From Vesta saturnalis (lineage: Eukaryota; Arthropoda; Insecta; Coleoptera; Lampyridae), in assembly GCA_036346205.1 (NCBI GenBank), contig JARFJB010000939.1:543001-607000 (forward strand): a DNA stretch of 64,000 nucleotides. The letters run 5' to 3'. The translations under genes and the position numbers were made by a program. Under the pieces are notes generated by a model. It was not told the DNA's origin. It saw only the letters and a program-made list of their open reading frames with translations, and searched no databases. This document shows, piece by piece, positions 11,705-24,539 of the stretch (its first letter is position 1; each line of letters begins with the position of its first letter).

Positions 11705-11707
<3 letters not shown>

Positions 11708-11824
11708 GGTTCGGCAACAAGAGCGCCTTCTTCTATATCTTCCGTTTCATATAAGCTAGATTAATAAAATTTGGGATAGGGTTATAGTTTAGTTGTGTGC
11801 ATATTTTAAAATTATTCACGTGTA

Positions 11825-11888
11825 TACAGGTTGTTTATTTAAAGATGACCAAACTATAATAAAAAAAATTTAATTGGAACACCCTGTA
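11825..11888. repeat. nested mini-inverted unit, left arm outer
   Basis: This begins TACAGGTTGTTTATTT and ends GGAACACCCTGTA, 64 bp in all. A mirrored equivalent lies in the right arm at 14222-14284. Confidence 0.7.
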
Positions 11889-12058
11889 TATTATTACTTT
11901 TTTGAATTCTACACATTGTTCCTAACAAATTCGCAATCTATTTCCCTATCCCTAAATATACCTCCTTAACCGTTGAAAAACAAAAATTATCTAATTTATA
12001 TCAGAACAAGTACACAGATCGAGCTTTCTTATAATGCAAGGAAAATGTCATAATCGCA

Positions 12059-12140
12059 TACAGGGTGTTTACAATTGACTTGCCAATCAGACATTATTCC
12101 AACTAGTAAAAGTTTACTTTTTCAAATAGAACACCCTGTA
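12059..12140. repeat. nested mini-inverted unit, left arm inner
   Basis: This begins TACAGGGTGTTTACAATT and ends AGAACACCCTGTA, 82 bp in all. It is mirrored at 13902-13983. The spacer after it (TATTATT...CCCTATCCCTAAATATA) resembles the spacer after the outer unit, so each arm is itself a two-unit tandem. Confidence 0.7.
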
Positions 12141-12442
12141 TATTATTCCGTTTTTGGTTTCTACATATTAACCCTTATCAATTCGATATACAATTCCCTA
12201 TCCCTAAATATAGCCGTTTCCGAATTATTTTCAATTTTTCAAAATGTATAAGATTATTGGAACTTTTTTTAAATCCATGGCCTCGTATAAATAGAAAAAA
12301 AAACAGGGGAAAACAATTGTATTGCAAATTAAAAAGCGCAACAGAAACTAATACACTATAATTATTAAAATTATTTCTAAAAATACAAAACTAATAAAAT
12401 AAAAAAATAAAAAATTTATCGCTAATCATTAGCGATAATGAT

Positions 12443-13489
12443 TTATGATTGTTCATAATGTTGTCCGTTTTCTCGGATGCAGACCTGAAGTCGATCTTTA
12501 AAAGATTGTTCAACTCTACACAACAACTCAGGAGTAATGCTATGGAAAAGCCTGTGTTATACGATTACGCATATCTTCGGCAGTGGTTGGTGGTTCCCTA
12601 TAGACAATACTTTTTATGTATCCCCATATAAAGAAATCTATTCTTGTCAGATCAGGGGACCTAGCTGGCCACCTCACAGGTCCATTTCACCCAATCCATT
12701 TATTTGGAAAGACTCTATTGAGATAATCTCTTACATCTGCAGAGTAGTGAGCAGGAGCGCCATCATGTTGATACCACATTGTGGCTCTAATATCAAGAGT
12801 AATATTTTCTAATAAGCCCGGTAAATCGTTACGCAAAAAGGTAAGGTACTTCTCACCATTCAAGTGTCCATCAAAAAGAATGGACCGATGACATAATCCC
12901 CAACGATGGCACCCCAGGCACTTAAAGACCACTTATGTTGATTATCAACTTGTCTTAATAAATGTGGATTTTCTGAGGAATAATAATAAAAATTATGTGT
13001 GTTACCAAATCCATTCTTATGAAATGTTGATTCGTCTGTCGATAAAATATAAACAAAATTTGTGTTTTGAGTAATTTACCCAGTTACAAATCTTACTCGA
13101 TGATCGAAGTCTGCATCGTTCAATTCTTGGTGTAACTGAATATGATAGGGATGCAAGTGATTCTTCTTTAAAAGACGACCTACTGATCTCTCACTTATAC
13201 CAACTACTTCACTTATGTCCTTTTGGCTTCTGTGATGATCCTCTTCGATGGCGAGAAGAACCCTCAATTCACTATCTTCATTTGTAGAAGGTTTAACACG
13301 TTCATATTTGGAGTAATTGGAACATGAAGTTGCAATAAATCTACTCATAACTTTCTGAAACGATCTTGCGTTTAGATGTATTCTATCTGCATATCTTTCA
13401 GAATAAATTCTGCTGGCCAATAAACAGTTTCTTTCTGCAGCAACCAACACGAATGTCATATCAACTAACTCATTTTGTGTAAAATTCAT
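12443..13489 (-). pseudogene. mariner/IS630 transposase (DUF4817 + DDE_3), nearly full length, frameshifted
   Basis: It starts at an ATG (MNFTQNELVDM). The DUF4817 helix-turn-helix runs to about residue 60. A second HTH (KDISEVVGISERSVGRLLKK) follows, then RVRFVTG and an in-frame TAA near 13077. In the next frame comes STDESTFHKNGFGN, with the first catalytic Asp, and SSENPHLLRQVDNQ. After another shift come FDGHLNGEKYLTFL, MWYQHDGAPAHYS (second Asp), LNRVFPNKWIG, ARSPDLTRIDFFIWGY (third acidic region), AEDMRNRI and LLCRVEQSF, ending ENGQHYEQS and TAA at 12443. The length of about 345 codons is normal for the family. At least three frameshifts or stops inactivate it. Confidence 0.88.
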
Positions 13490-13901
13490 TTTATAAAAAT
13501 CCTGATTACTAACAATAACACTCGTAAATGGTTAACTACAGTTTTATATATTTACGTCAAACATTCAATTTTTATAAGAAGCACACTTGATTTTAGAATT
13601 TTACTTGAAATTGAAGTAAATTTTTGTCAAATTCTTGGTAACATGCAATGCCTCCAGTATAAAAATGGTAATTAGTCTTTTATCATAATATATTAGTTTC
13701 TGTTGCGTTTTTTAATGTATAATACAATTGTTTTATGATGTTCGTTTTTATCTATACGAGGCCATAGATTTAAAAAATGTCTCAATAATCTTATACATTT
13801 TGAAAAATTGAAGATAATTCGGCAACGGCTATATTTAGGGATAGGGAGTTGTATGGCGAACTGATAAGGGTTAATATGTAGAAACCAAAAATGTAATAAT
13901 A

Positions 13902-13983
13902 TACAGGGTGTTTTATTTGAAAAAGTACACTTTTACTAGTTCGAATAATGGTTGATTGGCAAGTCAATTATAAGCACCATGTA
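13902..13983. repeat. nested mini-inverted unit, right arm inner
   Basis: This begins TACAGGGTGTTTTATTT and ends AGCACCATGTA, 82 bp. It is the mirror of 12059-12140. Confidence 0.7.
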
Positions 13984-14221
13984 TGCAATTATGTCATTTT
14001 CTTCACATTAAAAGGAAGCTCTATCTGTGTACTTATTCTCATATAAATTAGATAACTTTTATTTTTCAACAGTTACGGAGGTACATTTTCAAAGCAAGGT
14101 CTGTAATTTCAATTTTTTTTTAGAAAAATCGAAATAACTCAAAAACGGCTATATTTAGGGATAGGGAAATATATTGCGAATTTGTTAGGAACAATGTGTA
14201 GAATTCAAAAAAGTAATAATA

Positions 14222-14284
14222 TACAAGGTGTTTCATTATAAATTTTTTATAATAATTTGGTCCTCTTTAAATAAACAACCTGTA
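14222..14284. repeat. nested mini-inverted unit, right arm outer
   Basis: This begins TACAAGGTGTTTCATT and ends AACAACCTGTA, 63 bp. It is the mirror of 11825-11888. Confidence 0.65.
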
Positions 14285-14404
14285 TTCGCGTGAATAATTT
14301 TAAAATATGCACACAACTATACTATAACTGCATTCCAAATTTTATTAATCTAGCTTATATAAAACGGAAGATATAGAAGAAGGCGCTGTTGTTGCCGGAC
14401 CCTG

Positions 14405-14412
14405 TATATATA

Positions 14413-14482
<70 letters not shown>
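14405..14482. repeat. (TA)n microsatellite
   Basis: A TA tract continuous with the right end CCCTGTA of the preceding element. Confidence 0.95.
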
Positions 14483-15794
<1,312 letters not shown>

Positions 15795-16037
15795 ACAATG
15801 AATCTGGTTAGGATAGGATCGGAACGAATGCAGTTAGGGTTCTGAAGGGGAAGATACTACCCCAGAATTCTCTTAAACAGCTGCACATGATGTCCGTATA
15901 CGCAATGATCATGCCGCTATATTTGTATAAGGAAAACCCCCTGAAAAAACCTGATACAAGGTAGACGGTAACGGGGATCGAACCCATTACCTCCCGTATG
16001 CTAAGTAGATTTTGTTACCACAAGCCCAACTAGCTCT
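15795..16037 (-). mobile_element. tRNA-derived SINE, copy 1
   Basis: Read on the minus strand this has a tRNA-like head: an A-box-like segment (GAGCTAGTTGGGCTTGTGG), then a B box GGGTTCGATCCCC in GGAGGTAATGGGTTCGATCC. It is followed by the same body as the copies at 24121 and 25186 (GGTTTTTTCAGGGG, CATCATGTGCAGC, GGGGTAGTATCTTCCCC, CAGAACCCTAACT). It is the most diverged of the three copies. The internal A and B boxes would be the RNA polymerase III promoter. Confidence 0.8.
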
Positions 16038-16142
16038 GTATTCAAGACTTGCGAGTTTACTACAGTGAGACCTGGCGAAATATTTATTCAAATTGTATGG
16101 ATTATTTAAATATCCAGATTATCAATAGAAAAATACATAATA

Positions 16143-17078
16143 TGCAGGGTGTAAGATCAGTGCGTAACTCTTATGTTGTTCCGTAAATCCTTAAATATGA
16201 AAGTTGTGCATAGCTTCTTCTCCGTAACCTAAAAATATCTACAGGTCTACAGGGTGTTATCAATTGCCTACCTGGTAATGTTATGTTTTTTTAATTTGGA
16301 CCAGCCGTTACAGTGTTATTCGACTTTTATGACAACACAACGAATAAAATATGCAGCGGGCGCATTGTGACAGATTAATTAAAAATATTTTGTTATGTCA
16401 AGATCATCTACTGTCATCCGAAAAATTAAAAGTTAAATTTTGTTGCTACGGTGGTACAATAACTTAATATTTCAATTTTTAAATGGAACACCCTGTATTG
16501 TGTAAATGATTCAGATAGAGAAATACATTCGCTTTCGATTTTATATTAGGTTTCCTAAACCTAAAGTTAACACTTTTCAAATTATTGCAGTTTTAAGAAT
16601 GACAGGACGTGTTATACGAATTGTAATTTTTATCTGCCATATTAATTCGCAGTAAATTAGCATTTGTGTGTTGTGCTGCATAAGTTCACTGTTTTGTGCA
16701 TCAGAATGAATTTGTCTAGGGAAGAGTGTGTTGATATGATCTATGTATTAGGAGAATGTGATAGAAACTGTCTTCTTGCATCCCTAAGCTATGCTCAGAG
16801 GTATCCTGACAGAAGACACCCACCTGAAGTTAGCTTCGAAAGACTCAAAGGGAGGTTTGAAGCAACATGTAGCGTTAATTATACAAAACGTATGCCTGCA
16901 AGACATGTAATGTAACCAATGAGGAATACGCATTTCTACAGTGGTTTAAAATCCTCAGCAGTCCACTCGAAAAATTTCTCACCAAATTGTAACACATAAT
17001 TTTCATATTTAAAGATTTTCTCTATCTAAAATAGTTACGGAACAACATGAGAACTACGCACTAATTTTACACCTTGCA
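16143..17078 (+). mobile_element. non-autonomous mariner/IS630 element with clear terminal repeats
   Basis: Terminal inverted repeats of about 44 bp: left TGCAGGGTGTAAGATCAGTG and right CACTAATTTTACACCTTGCA, each continuing into a GTTGTTCCGTAA segment and its inverse. The element is 936 bp. It keeps the 5' part of a transposase gene and lacks the whole catalytic core, so it is an internal deletion derivative. Small internal motifs (TACAGGGTGTTATC at 16249 and AACACCCTGTA at 16487) form another nested inverted pair. Confidence 0.85.
16706..16915 (+). CDS. DUF4817 helix-turn-helix fragment of a transposase
   Basis: The ATG at 16706 (MNLSREECVDM) matches the start of the 13489 transposase (MNFTQNELVDM), so I prefer it to the upstream in-frame ATG at 16664. 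The 69 residues cover the DUF4817 domain (YVLGECDRNCLLAS, YPDRRHPPEVSFERLKGRF), then KRMPARHVM and a stop. After the stop, shifted frames continue with NVTNEEYAF and NPQQSTRKISHQI, the next part of the family, and then the sequence reaches the right terminal repeat. If expressed, it would be a DNA-binding domain without nuclease. It is either a decayed start or a short potential inhibitor. Confidence 0.6.
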   Translation: MNLSREECVDMIYVLGECDRNCLLASLSYAQRYPDRRHPPEVSFERLKGRFEATCSVNYTKRMPARHVM

Positions 17079-20000
17079 AAATAATAAATTAAAAAAAAGC
17101 GGAAAACGCTCCGTCGATGCAACCAACAATCACAATACAACAATTATGACTCGATACTTTCAGAAAAGCTAGTAGCATGTCTTATCATGTTAAATCGTAT
17201 TATTTGGTACTATTCTGCCTACTACACCAGAGTTCATAGGGAAACGAGACCACTCTTATAGCTTTGGAACGGGCTTTTAGGACCTGAAATAAAAATAAAT
17301 TTGTGATCAAAACCTAATTGTAAATTTATTCGTGGACTTACCAATCAGAAGGCTGTGTTCAGAGGATGATTAGATTTAATAATTTAGGTAATAAGGAAGT
17401 TTTAGCGAATGAATGTGTCAAATAAAAATGTCATGTTATATTTGTTACATATAATCATATTTGTTAAATAATAATTAATAAACTGTTGTTCACTGGTAAA
17501 CCTTTTATTAAATTGCAATGGCTATCTTCATGAGGTTTGTAGTTACTCCAATTCAGGTTATCTGTTACGCGATGCCTTGGACTCTTTCTAAGATGCTTTT
17601 TGTTAATATATTTTTTATTGAAAACCCATTCCTCCCCCTAACCTTGTTGGCTCCAAACTGTTCTACGGTATTGTCCTCTTACACACTTTTTTAATTACAA
17701 AGCAAAGAGGTATATCAAATAAACATTTTCGCTTATTTAAAAAAAGATAAATGCGCCACGGGCTAGCTCAGCGATGTACGTTACTAACGAAATTTACTGT
17801 AGATTGAGAGCTCTTTTCTTTATAAGGTCGTAAGGGAGGCAGTGATAACTCCATAGCTATAATCAGATAAGCAAGTCAGTTCACGCTCAGGTTAATTGAT
17901 ACATAAACTATACACAAAATATAACCTATTTTACGTAGAATTATTTCAAAATTGAAAATTGCTACTGTATAACTGCTATGTAATAACAAAGTTTATTTTG
18001 ACCTATGTCAACAAAGTACTACTGTACTAAGGTTATGCAGTCAAACGTTTTTATCTTAGAGAACATTTACCGAAGCCAGCAGTTTTCTTTTCATTATAAC
18101 AGTATTAAAACTTCCGAAACAATATTTGTCTAACTGTACTTTAATGTTAATATATTATATCGAAATGAATTGCTGTCGAGAACTTTATCTCTTGACAATA
18201 TGATAAGGTAAAGCAGGTTTCACTTCTTTTCAATAATGTAAAGGTAAACTGCACGACCCAGGGCAACCAGCACAGATATGATGTGGCTACTAAAGCGGGA
18301 ATAACTAACAGCATACGTAACTAATAGCAAGCGTAACATGGCCTATCTCCGTATTTAATGACACAAAAACAAAATGTATCTTTTCTTTAAGATAACGTAT
18401 TATTTCATCACCCATGACCTCCTTCACCATGCTTCCTTCAACGTGAAATGAAACCATATCTCTGCAAGTTCAAACGATACGAAATTTTCTTGATGCAAGG
18501 GAGGGAGTTTCCCTATTAGATATAATAAATTAATACAAAGGTGTAATAAAAAGCAGTTACATACCTTATGCAGGGAAGTCAACTTAAAATACGACGATGT
18601 ACATTACAGGAGGAACTGAAATGATCCTAAAATTCCGCGTTCCGCATAAAACAAAAAGTGGATAAATATTCATTATAGACGATAAAACTATATCCACTGG
18701 TATTCGTAATTATATACACTAAGGAGAAAATATCAACATATCCACTAAAATGTAATTATTGGAAGAAAAAAATCCAAACTTGCATTTAGGTAACGATAGC
18801 CAAAATTAGCACGTTACAGAGGCTACTTTTCGAGTTTCTAGTTTTGTCAACTACTGTTCTCGGTTTATGGCTCCTGCATACTTGAACATGTCAAAATTCG
18901 TGCTTACGTGTGATTTTAAGCTTAGACATTTTGAGAGAATGTTTGATAAACAAAATACCTGTAGCTGGTGGAATATGGAATACTTAACACTGTTTTAAGG
19001 CGAGATTTTAGCCGTATGTGTATGTCGAAAACAATATATTAGACTTCGACAAATTCCTCTTTTATTTATACATATATCAACTTGAATTTTTTTCTACACA
19101 CGAAGGAAAAGGTACTGTAGAACCATAAAGGCTCCTTTTCCGTGATTGCCTTAAGGGAAGTTTAAAAAAAAATCGCAAACTTCCTAAAATTAAATTTTAA
19201 CATTCTGTAATTCAAGTAATAATAAGAATTCGAAAATTGTATTTCTGCATAGCTTCAGAGATCACCTTTGGGAATTAAAAAAAAACAAACTTAAATTCCG
19301 CGACTGAGTAATCTTTCTAAGAAAATGGATCGTCGCGTCAAACCTCGAGGTTTTGCCGCCTCGACTACGGGGTGGAATACACCACTACTACCGCATTCAG
19401 ACCGCATCCGATCGGGCGAGCTTCTTCGAATTTATTCATTGCTATTTCCACTTTCCTATACTCCCCTTCACTCGTTGCGAATTTGCACTTGCGGTCCGCT
19501 AAAATCTCGCCTTAATGTTTTGTTTACAAAATACTTTCTTAAGAAACCCCTCCTTACTTATCAAGTCTCCTTACACGTAGCACTGACATGCCTAACTTGA
19601 ATTTAAAATTTAAGGGTCTGATGATTCCTCCTCCGCTATAAACATCTACCTTCTTTTAGTTCTTTTTCTTTGCGGTTGGTAATATTTATACCGTTATTAT
19701 TTTATAAGCATAAGTATTATTTTTTTTAATTTTTAGTTTCTATCAAGCGTTCAGTGGTAGAACAGGGACTTGACTTATACAGTCATAATTGCGAGCATTT
19801 ACTGAGATATATCTTTCATTATACTGAAGATCTCAATGCTTTTACGTACAAGAATGTAACATTTTTTTTCTAGTATAAGTTTTTTTATTAATACTTTTTG
19901 TGTAATACGTCGAGAGAAAAATCTAAAATAAGTAAGTTTATTACACGAAATAGTAATATGATACTGTATTATCAATTCTGAAGCAATTTTGTCGTATTCA

Positions 20001-20690
20001 ATTTAGTAGTTGATCATTTTACTTCCGAAATTTTATTATGTGACTAACGAAGCGCGTATATGTCACCATAAATTAGTTTATTTCTAGTTATTTACCATTC
20101 TGTTTAAGCCTTGTTTTTAATTTAATAAAAGTTCCTTTAATCTATGTAATTGCAATACTATTTGTTTTAAACTAACTGAAAGACAAAGCGAAAAAACTCG
20201 AGAACAAGTAAAACTTTTATGCGGTTCCAACACATTTTCTCTTAAAGTTTCTTTGAAATAGAAGTCATATTCGCAAAATTGCTAGTTCCGTTCTAGTAGA
20301 TGCACTACTTTATTATAAACTTAACAAGGGAAAAATTTAAGTTTTTCCATTTTGCATATTCCTTTGTTGGCAAACTATTACTCTCCTTCAACTTAAATTC
20401 AACATTTTCTTTTATCAAAACGGCATTAAGTAACTTTCTTTGCATAAGACATAGAAGAATGGATCTCGGAGAAGTTAGTTTGTAGAGAATTGTTAATGTT
20501 GGCGATGTCTTATGTAACAAACTTTCTAAATTTACCGCAAATAACTTTAGACTCTAATTTAAAATAATTTTCGGTATTCTTTAGAAATCTATCCTTATTC
20601 AAAAGTACATTTATAAAACTAATTATTAAATATAATTCTAATCTTTCAACATTGAATTATCTTATTTCTATTTCATGGTAATAATAATTA
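17079..20690. other. long unannotated AT-rich region
   Basis: Both strands contain only short frames. A 91-aa ATG frame at 19325-19600 (+) lies in a GC-richer patch (19320-19510) but has no motif I recognise. An A-box-like GCTAGCTCAGCGATG at 17763 has no B box after it. I see no transposon ends here. Confidence 0.5.
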
Positions 20691-20694
20691 ATAA

Positions 20695-21010
20695 TATGAT
20701 GATGATGATGATGATGATGGTGACGGATGATGATAAAGAGGGATGGTGATGTTGATGGTGATATTGATGGTGTTGGTGATGCTGATGTTGATGGTGATGG
20801 TGATGTTGATGTTAGGGGTAATGATTGTGATGATGATGATGACCATGATAACGATGACCGCGATGATGATGACCGTGATGACGATGACTAAAATAATAAT
20901 GAGCGCGATGACGATGACCGCGTTGCCGACGACGAACACGATGACGACGGGTACGATGATGATAGTCATGATGACGATGGTCACGGTGACGATGGTCACG
21001 GTGACAGTCA
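20695..21010. repeat. GATGAT/GATGGTGAT minisatellite
   Basis: An imperfect trinucleotide array (GAT with GGT, GAC and GCG variants) over about 315 bp. Frames in both directions encode only Met/Thr/Val or His/Arg repeats. Confidence 0.9.
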
Positions 21011-21244
21011 CTATTCTGATAAGAGGACACAGAGAGGACAGTATCGTTAGCGTTGAAATTAAACTTGCATTAGATAATTTTATGCTTAACAACAATATAT
21101 TACAGATTAAAAGTAATATTTGTCAGAGCATGTAGCTTTGAGAAATGCCATGCTCAACGTATTTGTCACAGCTTTCTGTATATCCTGTTTGAACTACCTG
21201 GGTTCTGTTAGAAAGGTGACACCAAAACACCTTATAATCTGTTA

Positions 21245-21246
21245 TA

Positions 21247-21297
<51 letters not shown>
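21245..21297. repeat. (TA)n microsatellite
   Basis: A TA tract preceded by a TATATAATATATA interruption. Confidence 0.9.
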
Positions 21298-21411
21298 TGT
21301 GTAATTCATTATATACGACAGGAATATTATAGCTAAACTACAAAATTTAAAAAAGAATTGAGTTGGGATGGATGGAGACTTACTAGAGGTACACTTTGAA
21401 ATTATTTTCAT

Positions 21412-21815
21412 AATGTACATAGTGTCCCGAAGTTCGGGGTATATCGTTACTTTTTTTAAATGGAACATCCTTATATTATTTGACTTTTTGATTCTACGCT
21501 CAAAACAATAGTAAGTTTCATTAGAGTGTATCTTACTTTAAGGTTCTCGAATGATTTAGTGTTTTATCTTACCTTAAGGTTTTCGAATTATTTAGTGTTT
21601 TATAAAAATTAAGGAAACATTTTAGTAATGCATTTCTCAAAAAGTGTTTTCTTTTTTTTATCATATTTATACTGGACCTCACAAACTATTTAAAATATAT
21701 GTACTATTTGTAAAAAAGTAACTGTCTTTCACAGGGCGTTTAAAAATTAGGATTAAATAAATACGGGTTGTGACATGCAATAACTTGTTTAATTTAAATA
21801 AAACACCGTGTAGTT
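21412..21815. mobile_element. MITE-like unit, family shared with 27244-27584
   Basis: One end holds GTGTCCCGAAGTTCGGGGT and an inner TGGAACATCCTTATATTATT module. The other end is ATAAAACACCGTGTA. The reverse complement of 27244-27584 follows the same order (CCCAAAGTTCGAG, GTGGAACACCCTGTATATT, TTCTACG, CATTAGAGT, AAGGTTTTCGAATTATTTG). There is no coding capacity. Confidence 0.65.
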
Positions 21816-22160
21816 TATGTCACCGATAAATATAAAATTTGATTGTCTTTTTAACTGTATTATCTTTTCCTATACCTAACTCTTCATATTTTTATGAAAA
21901 ATGCCAATTTTCAGACTGATGTTTTACTGAACTCAATATTCAAATAGTAACCTATGGTAGTTTGATCTTAGCCCACAGCACTACAACGAAAGAAAAGAAT
22001 AAAGTCAAATTTAACAGTCCTAAACGATAATAGGATGTTATCAACAATGTCGTAAGTTATTAGCTAACTTAATAAAGATTAACATAATAAAAACTAACTG
22101 AAAAGTTTCAATTTTCTTTTATTTTATTCAATACTCATATGCAAGATTCAACTGTTGAAG

Positions 22161-22200
22161 CTGATGAAGCTTATCCTAGAAACGCTTGTCTGGCTAATAT
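22161..22200 (+). other. hammerhead-like box pair, possible Penelope-type end
   Basis: CTGATGA at about 22162 is followed by TAGAAACGCTTGTC. These are the two conserved boxes of a hammerhead ribozyme (CUGANGA and GAAAC...GUC) with a weak 2-bp helix II. It may be a relic of a Penelope-like terminal region or chance. Confidence 0.25.
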
Positions 22201-22329
22201 TGTTATTCTGGACAATTTGGCTTTATCTTGTATGTGGACTTTCGACTTCTGAAGCAATACGGTAAGATCATTATTTTCATTTTCGGTAACTGGAAGTAGT
22301 AGTACTGAGACACAACCCCTTCACTTTTT

Positions 22330-22560
22330 TTTGTGACGTAACAAGCCTCGCCCAGTTTTTGTGACGTCACAAATCTGACCTCGGATTTGACCTTGAGAAT
22401 TTCCGATGACATAATTGGGGGTTGACCTCGGGTTTGACCTTGACGGTCACGTGGAGGGCGTGGCTTGACCATTATTTTAGCCTTGGGTCCTGGCATTAGA
22501 GTTGGCCTTGGGCCTGCCCTTGGAATTCACCTTGGGCTAGCCAGGGTCAGAATCAAATCT
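22330..22560. repeat. GACCTTG-rich degenerate repeats
   Basis: A GC-richer stretch with repeated GACCTCGG, GACCTTGA and CCTTGGGC motifs. Two exact TGACCTTGA sites occur at about 22389 and 22436. They are discussed as possible nuclear-receptor half-sites, but are more simply variants of a short internal repeat. Confidence 0.5.
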
Positions 22561-22579
22561 GTTCAGCGGGAAATTTGAA

Positions 22580-22985
22580 TTTGAATAAGGGGACCTAAAG
22601 CTAACTTGTAAGACATGTATAGGAATTTGTGTTAGGGTCTGCGCTCTCTTGTCGTGACTCTGTTAACGGTAAATAGTATTCTAATAAGAGGGCCCTACTG
22701 CTAACTTGTAAGACAGGTATAGGAACTGGTTCTCGGGCTTTCGCCCCCTTACCGTGACCCCCATGACTGGAAATAATATTCTAATAAGGGGGCTCTAATG
22801 CTAACTTGTAAGACAGATATAATAAGAATTTGTGTTAGGGTCGGCGGCCTTTTGTCATGGTCCCCTTGGCTAAAAATAGTGTTCTAATGAGGGGGCCCTA
22901 ATGCTAACTCGTAAGACAGGTATGAGAACTTGTGTTAGTGTCTGCGCCCCCCTGTCGGGCCCCCTTGTTGCGAAATTTGAATTTG
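22580..22985. repeat. about 100-bp tandem repeat, four units
   Basis: Units begin near 22586, 22684, 22782 and 22886. Each has AATAAGGGGGCCCTAATG, GCTAACTTGTAAGACAGGT, a TTGTGTTAGGGTCTGCGCCC segment and an AATAGTATTCT end. More diverged relatives appear at 23105, 23295, 26150 and 26608. Confidence 0.85.
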
Positions 22986-24120
22986 TGGCACCATCTAGTT
23001 GTGTATGAACTAATGAATGTTTTCTGTAATAAAGATGGCTCCACCTAGTGGTATATTTTAAAAGTACGTACATAGTTCTCTGTAATCGTTATAGCGGGAA
23101 ATTTGAGATAGGGGGCCGTAACACTATCTCATAAGATAGCTGTAGGCCTTCGAAACTTGTTCTTAGATCGTCGCCCCTTGTCTGGCCCCGCTTGTTTGTG
23201 TGCATGGCTCCATCTTATGATTTATTTTTTTTAACGTAGATGTAGATTTCAGTGATTATTATTATGGTGCGAAAACTTAAAGTTTAAAATAGCATTCTAA
23301 TTCTAGGACCTCCATACTATCCCATAAAACAGCGTCTCCAAAAGCTGTCCTGAAGTTATACTACTATTGTACGGTCCATTTTTCTTCCAATTGATATACC
23401 ATCGGATTTGTTTTCTTTCGGCTGTTCTAATATTAACTATGTGTTGGAGAACTGCATTTTGAAGTATTTATACAGCGTATACACACATACAAACCACTTT
23501 TTAAAATAAACAAATAATTAAGACCACAGTAGTATTCCCGAAAAGATATATCAAAATTTATACATGTCACCATTAATGCATGGTTTATTCAACTGTTCGA
23601 TTTAAAAATAATGGACTCGTTCTGATATTAAAAAGATAATCAAGATAAAAATAAAATATACAATTGAGTTTAAATACGCTCTTAAATTCTACATTATAAT
23701 TATAAAACAGTTAATGGTAATTTAATCAATGAATTAGCTTGTTGTTATACAAACAGTGAACGTACGATTTCGTAACTGGGCGTAAACAATAATAAACTCC
23801 GTACATGTCTTACGTACAGGGCTTTAGCTATCGCAAGCTAGACTAGTTAGAGATACAATGCAATTGCGTAAGCTGTTATAATTAAATCACTAACCTAGAA
23901 TAATTGTCTATCAAAACCCGATATATATCTTCAGTACAAAAATAACAATTACTGATAAGGTAATTGCTGTATTTTTTGGTGAAACAAACTTCAAGTTGCA
24001 AGTCTACGATGTTGATTTTTTAGAATTCATAACTTAAATATACAATTAGCAGAAAAACTTAATTATCTCTATAAGTTATACGCTGTTTTCCACATGGTTC
24101 AGTGTCCTTGTGATTTAAAC
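22986..24120. other. AT-rich DNA with diverged relatives of the 100-bp repeat
   Basis: Besides the diverged repeat units at 23105-23200 and near 23300, there is a repeated GGCTCCA(T/C)CTA motif. No gene is recognised. Confidence 0.5.
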
Positions 24121-24316
24121 CGAGCTGGTAGCATAGTGGTGACACGACCTGCTTAGCGTTCGGGAGGTAATGGGTTCGATTCCCGTTACCATCTACCTTG
24201 TATGAGGTTTTTTCAGGGGTTTTTCCACATACACATGTAGCGGCATGGTCAGTGCGTATATGCACATCATGTGCGGCTACTTAGGCGAATGCTGGGGTAG
24301 TATTTTCCCCCTCAGT
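24121..24316 (+). mobile_element. tRNA-derived SINE, copy 2 (intact head)
   Basis: An A box TAGCATAGTGG (24129-24139) and a B box GGTTCGATTCC (24173-24183) are both canonical for RNA polymerase III, in a tRNA-like head ending GTTACCATCTACC. The body has GAGGTTTTTTCAGGGG, CACATACACATGTAGCGG, CATCATGTGCGGCTAC and GGGGTAGTATTTTCCCC. It ends near CCCTCAG, so its 3' tail is shorter than in copy 3. Confidence 0.88.
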
Positions 24317-24539
24317 TTTGTTTATAGTTATAGTGACGATGATAACTGTAGGTGTTATCGAAATGAATCAAAAATACACTATTTAAAACCCAAAAATATA
24401 AGTATTTCTAATTATAAGTTCAAAACGTGAAGGCCTACATGTTCAAACCGTATTTAATATGAATTTATTTTTGTGTAAGTAAAATGTTTTTGTGAAATGA
24501 AGCAATAAAAACAACCGTATTAAAATACTTAGCTTTTGG

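Larger units (their letters stand above)
11703..14406 (-). mobile_element. mariner/IS630-type element with very long inverted arms
   Basis: The left end is TACAGGGTTCGGCAACAA and the right end is TTGTTGCCGGACCCTGTA. Inverted similarity continues for about 650 bp on the left (to about 12355) and about 710 bp on the right (from about 13690). Each arm carries two further small inverted units that begin TACAGG and end CCTGTA. One transposase gene lies between the arms on the minus strand. TA tracts flank both ends. The transposase has frameshifts, so the copy is dead, but its structure is complete. Confidence 0.88.

Noticed and set aside
17760..17800. A-box-like GCTAGCTCAGCGATG as a tRNA or SINE start
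   Set aside because: No B box follows at a suitable distance.
20688..21135. Overlapping ORFs across the GAT repeat
   Set aside because: They are trinucleotide-repeat products (Met/Thr/Val or His/Arg) without any domain.
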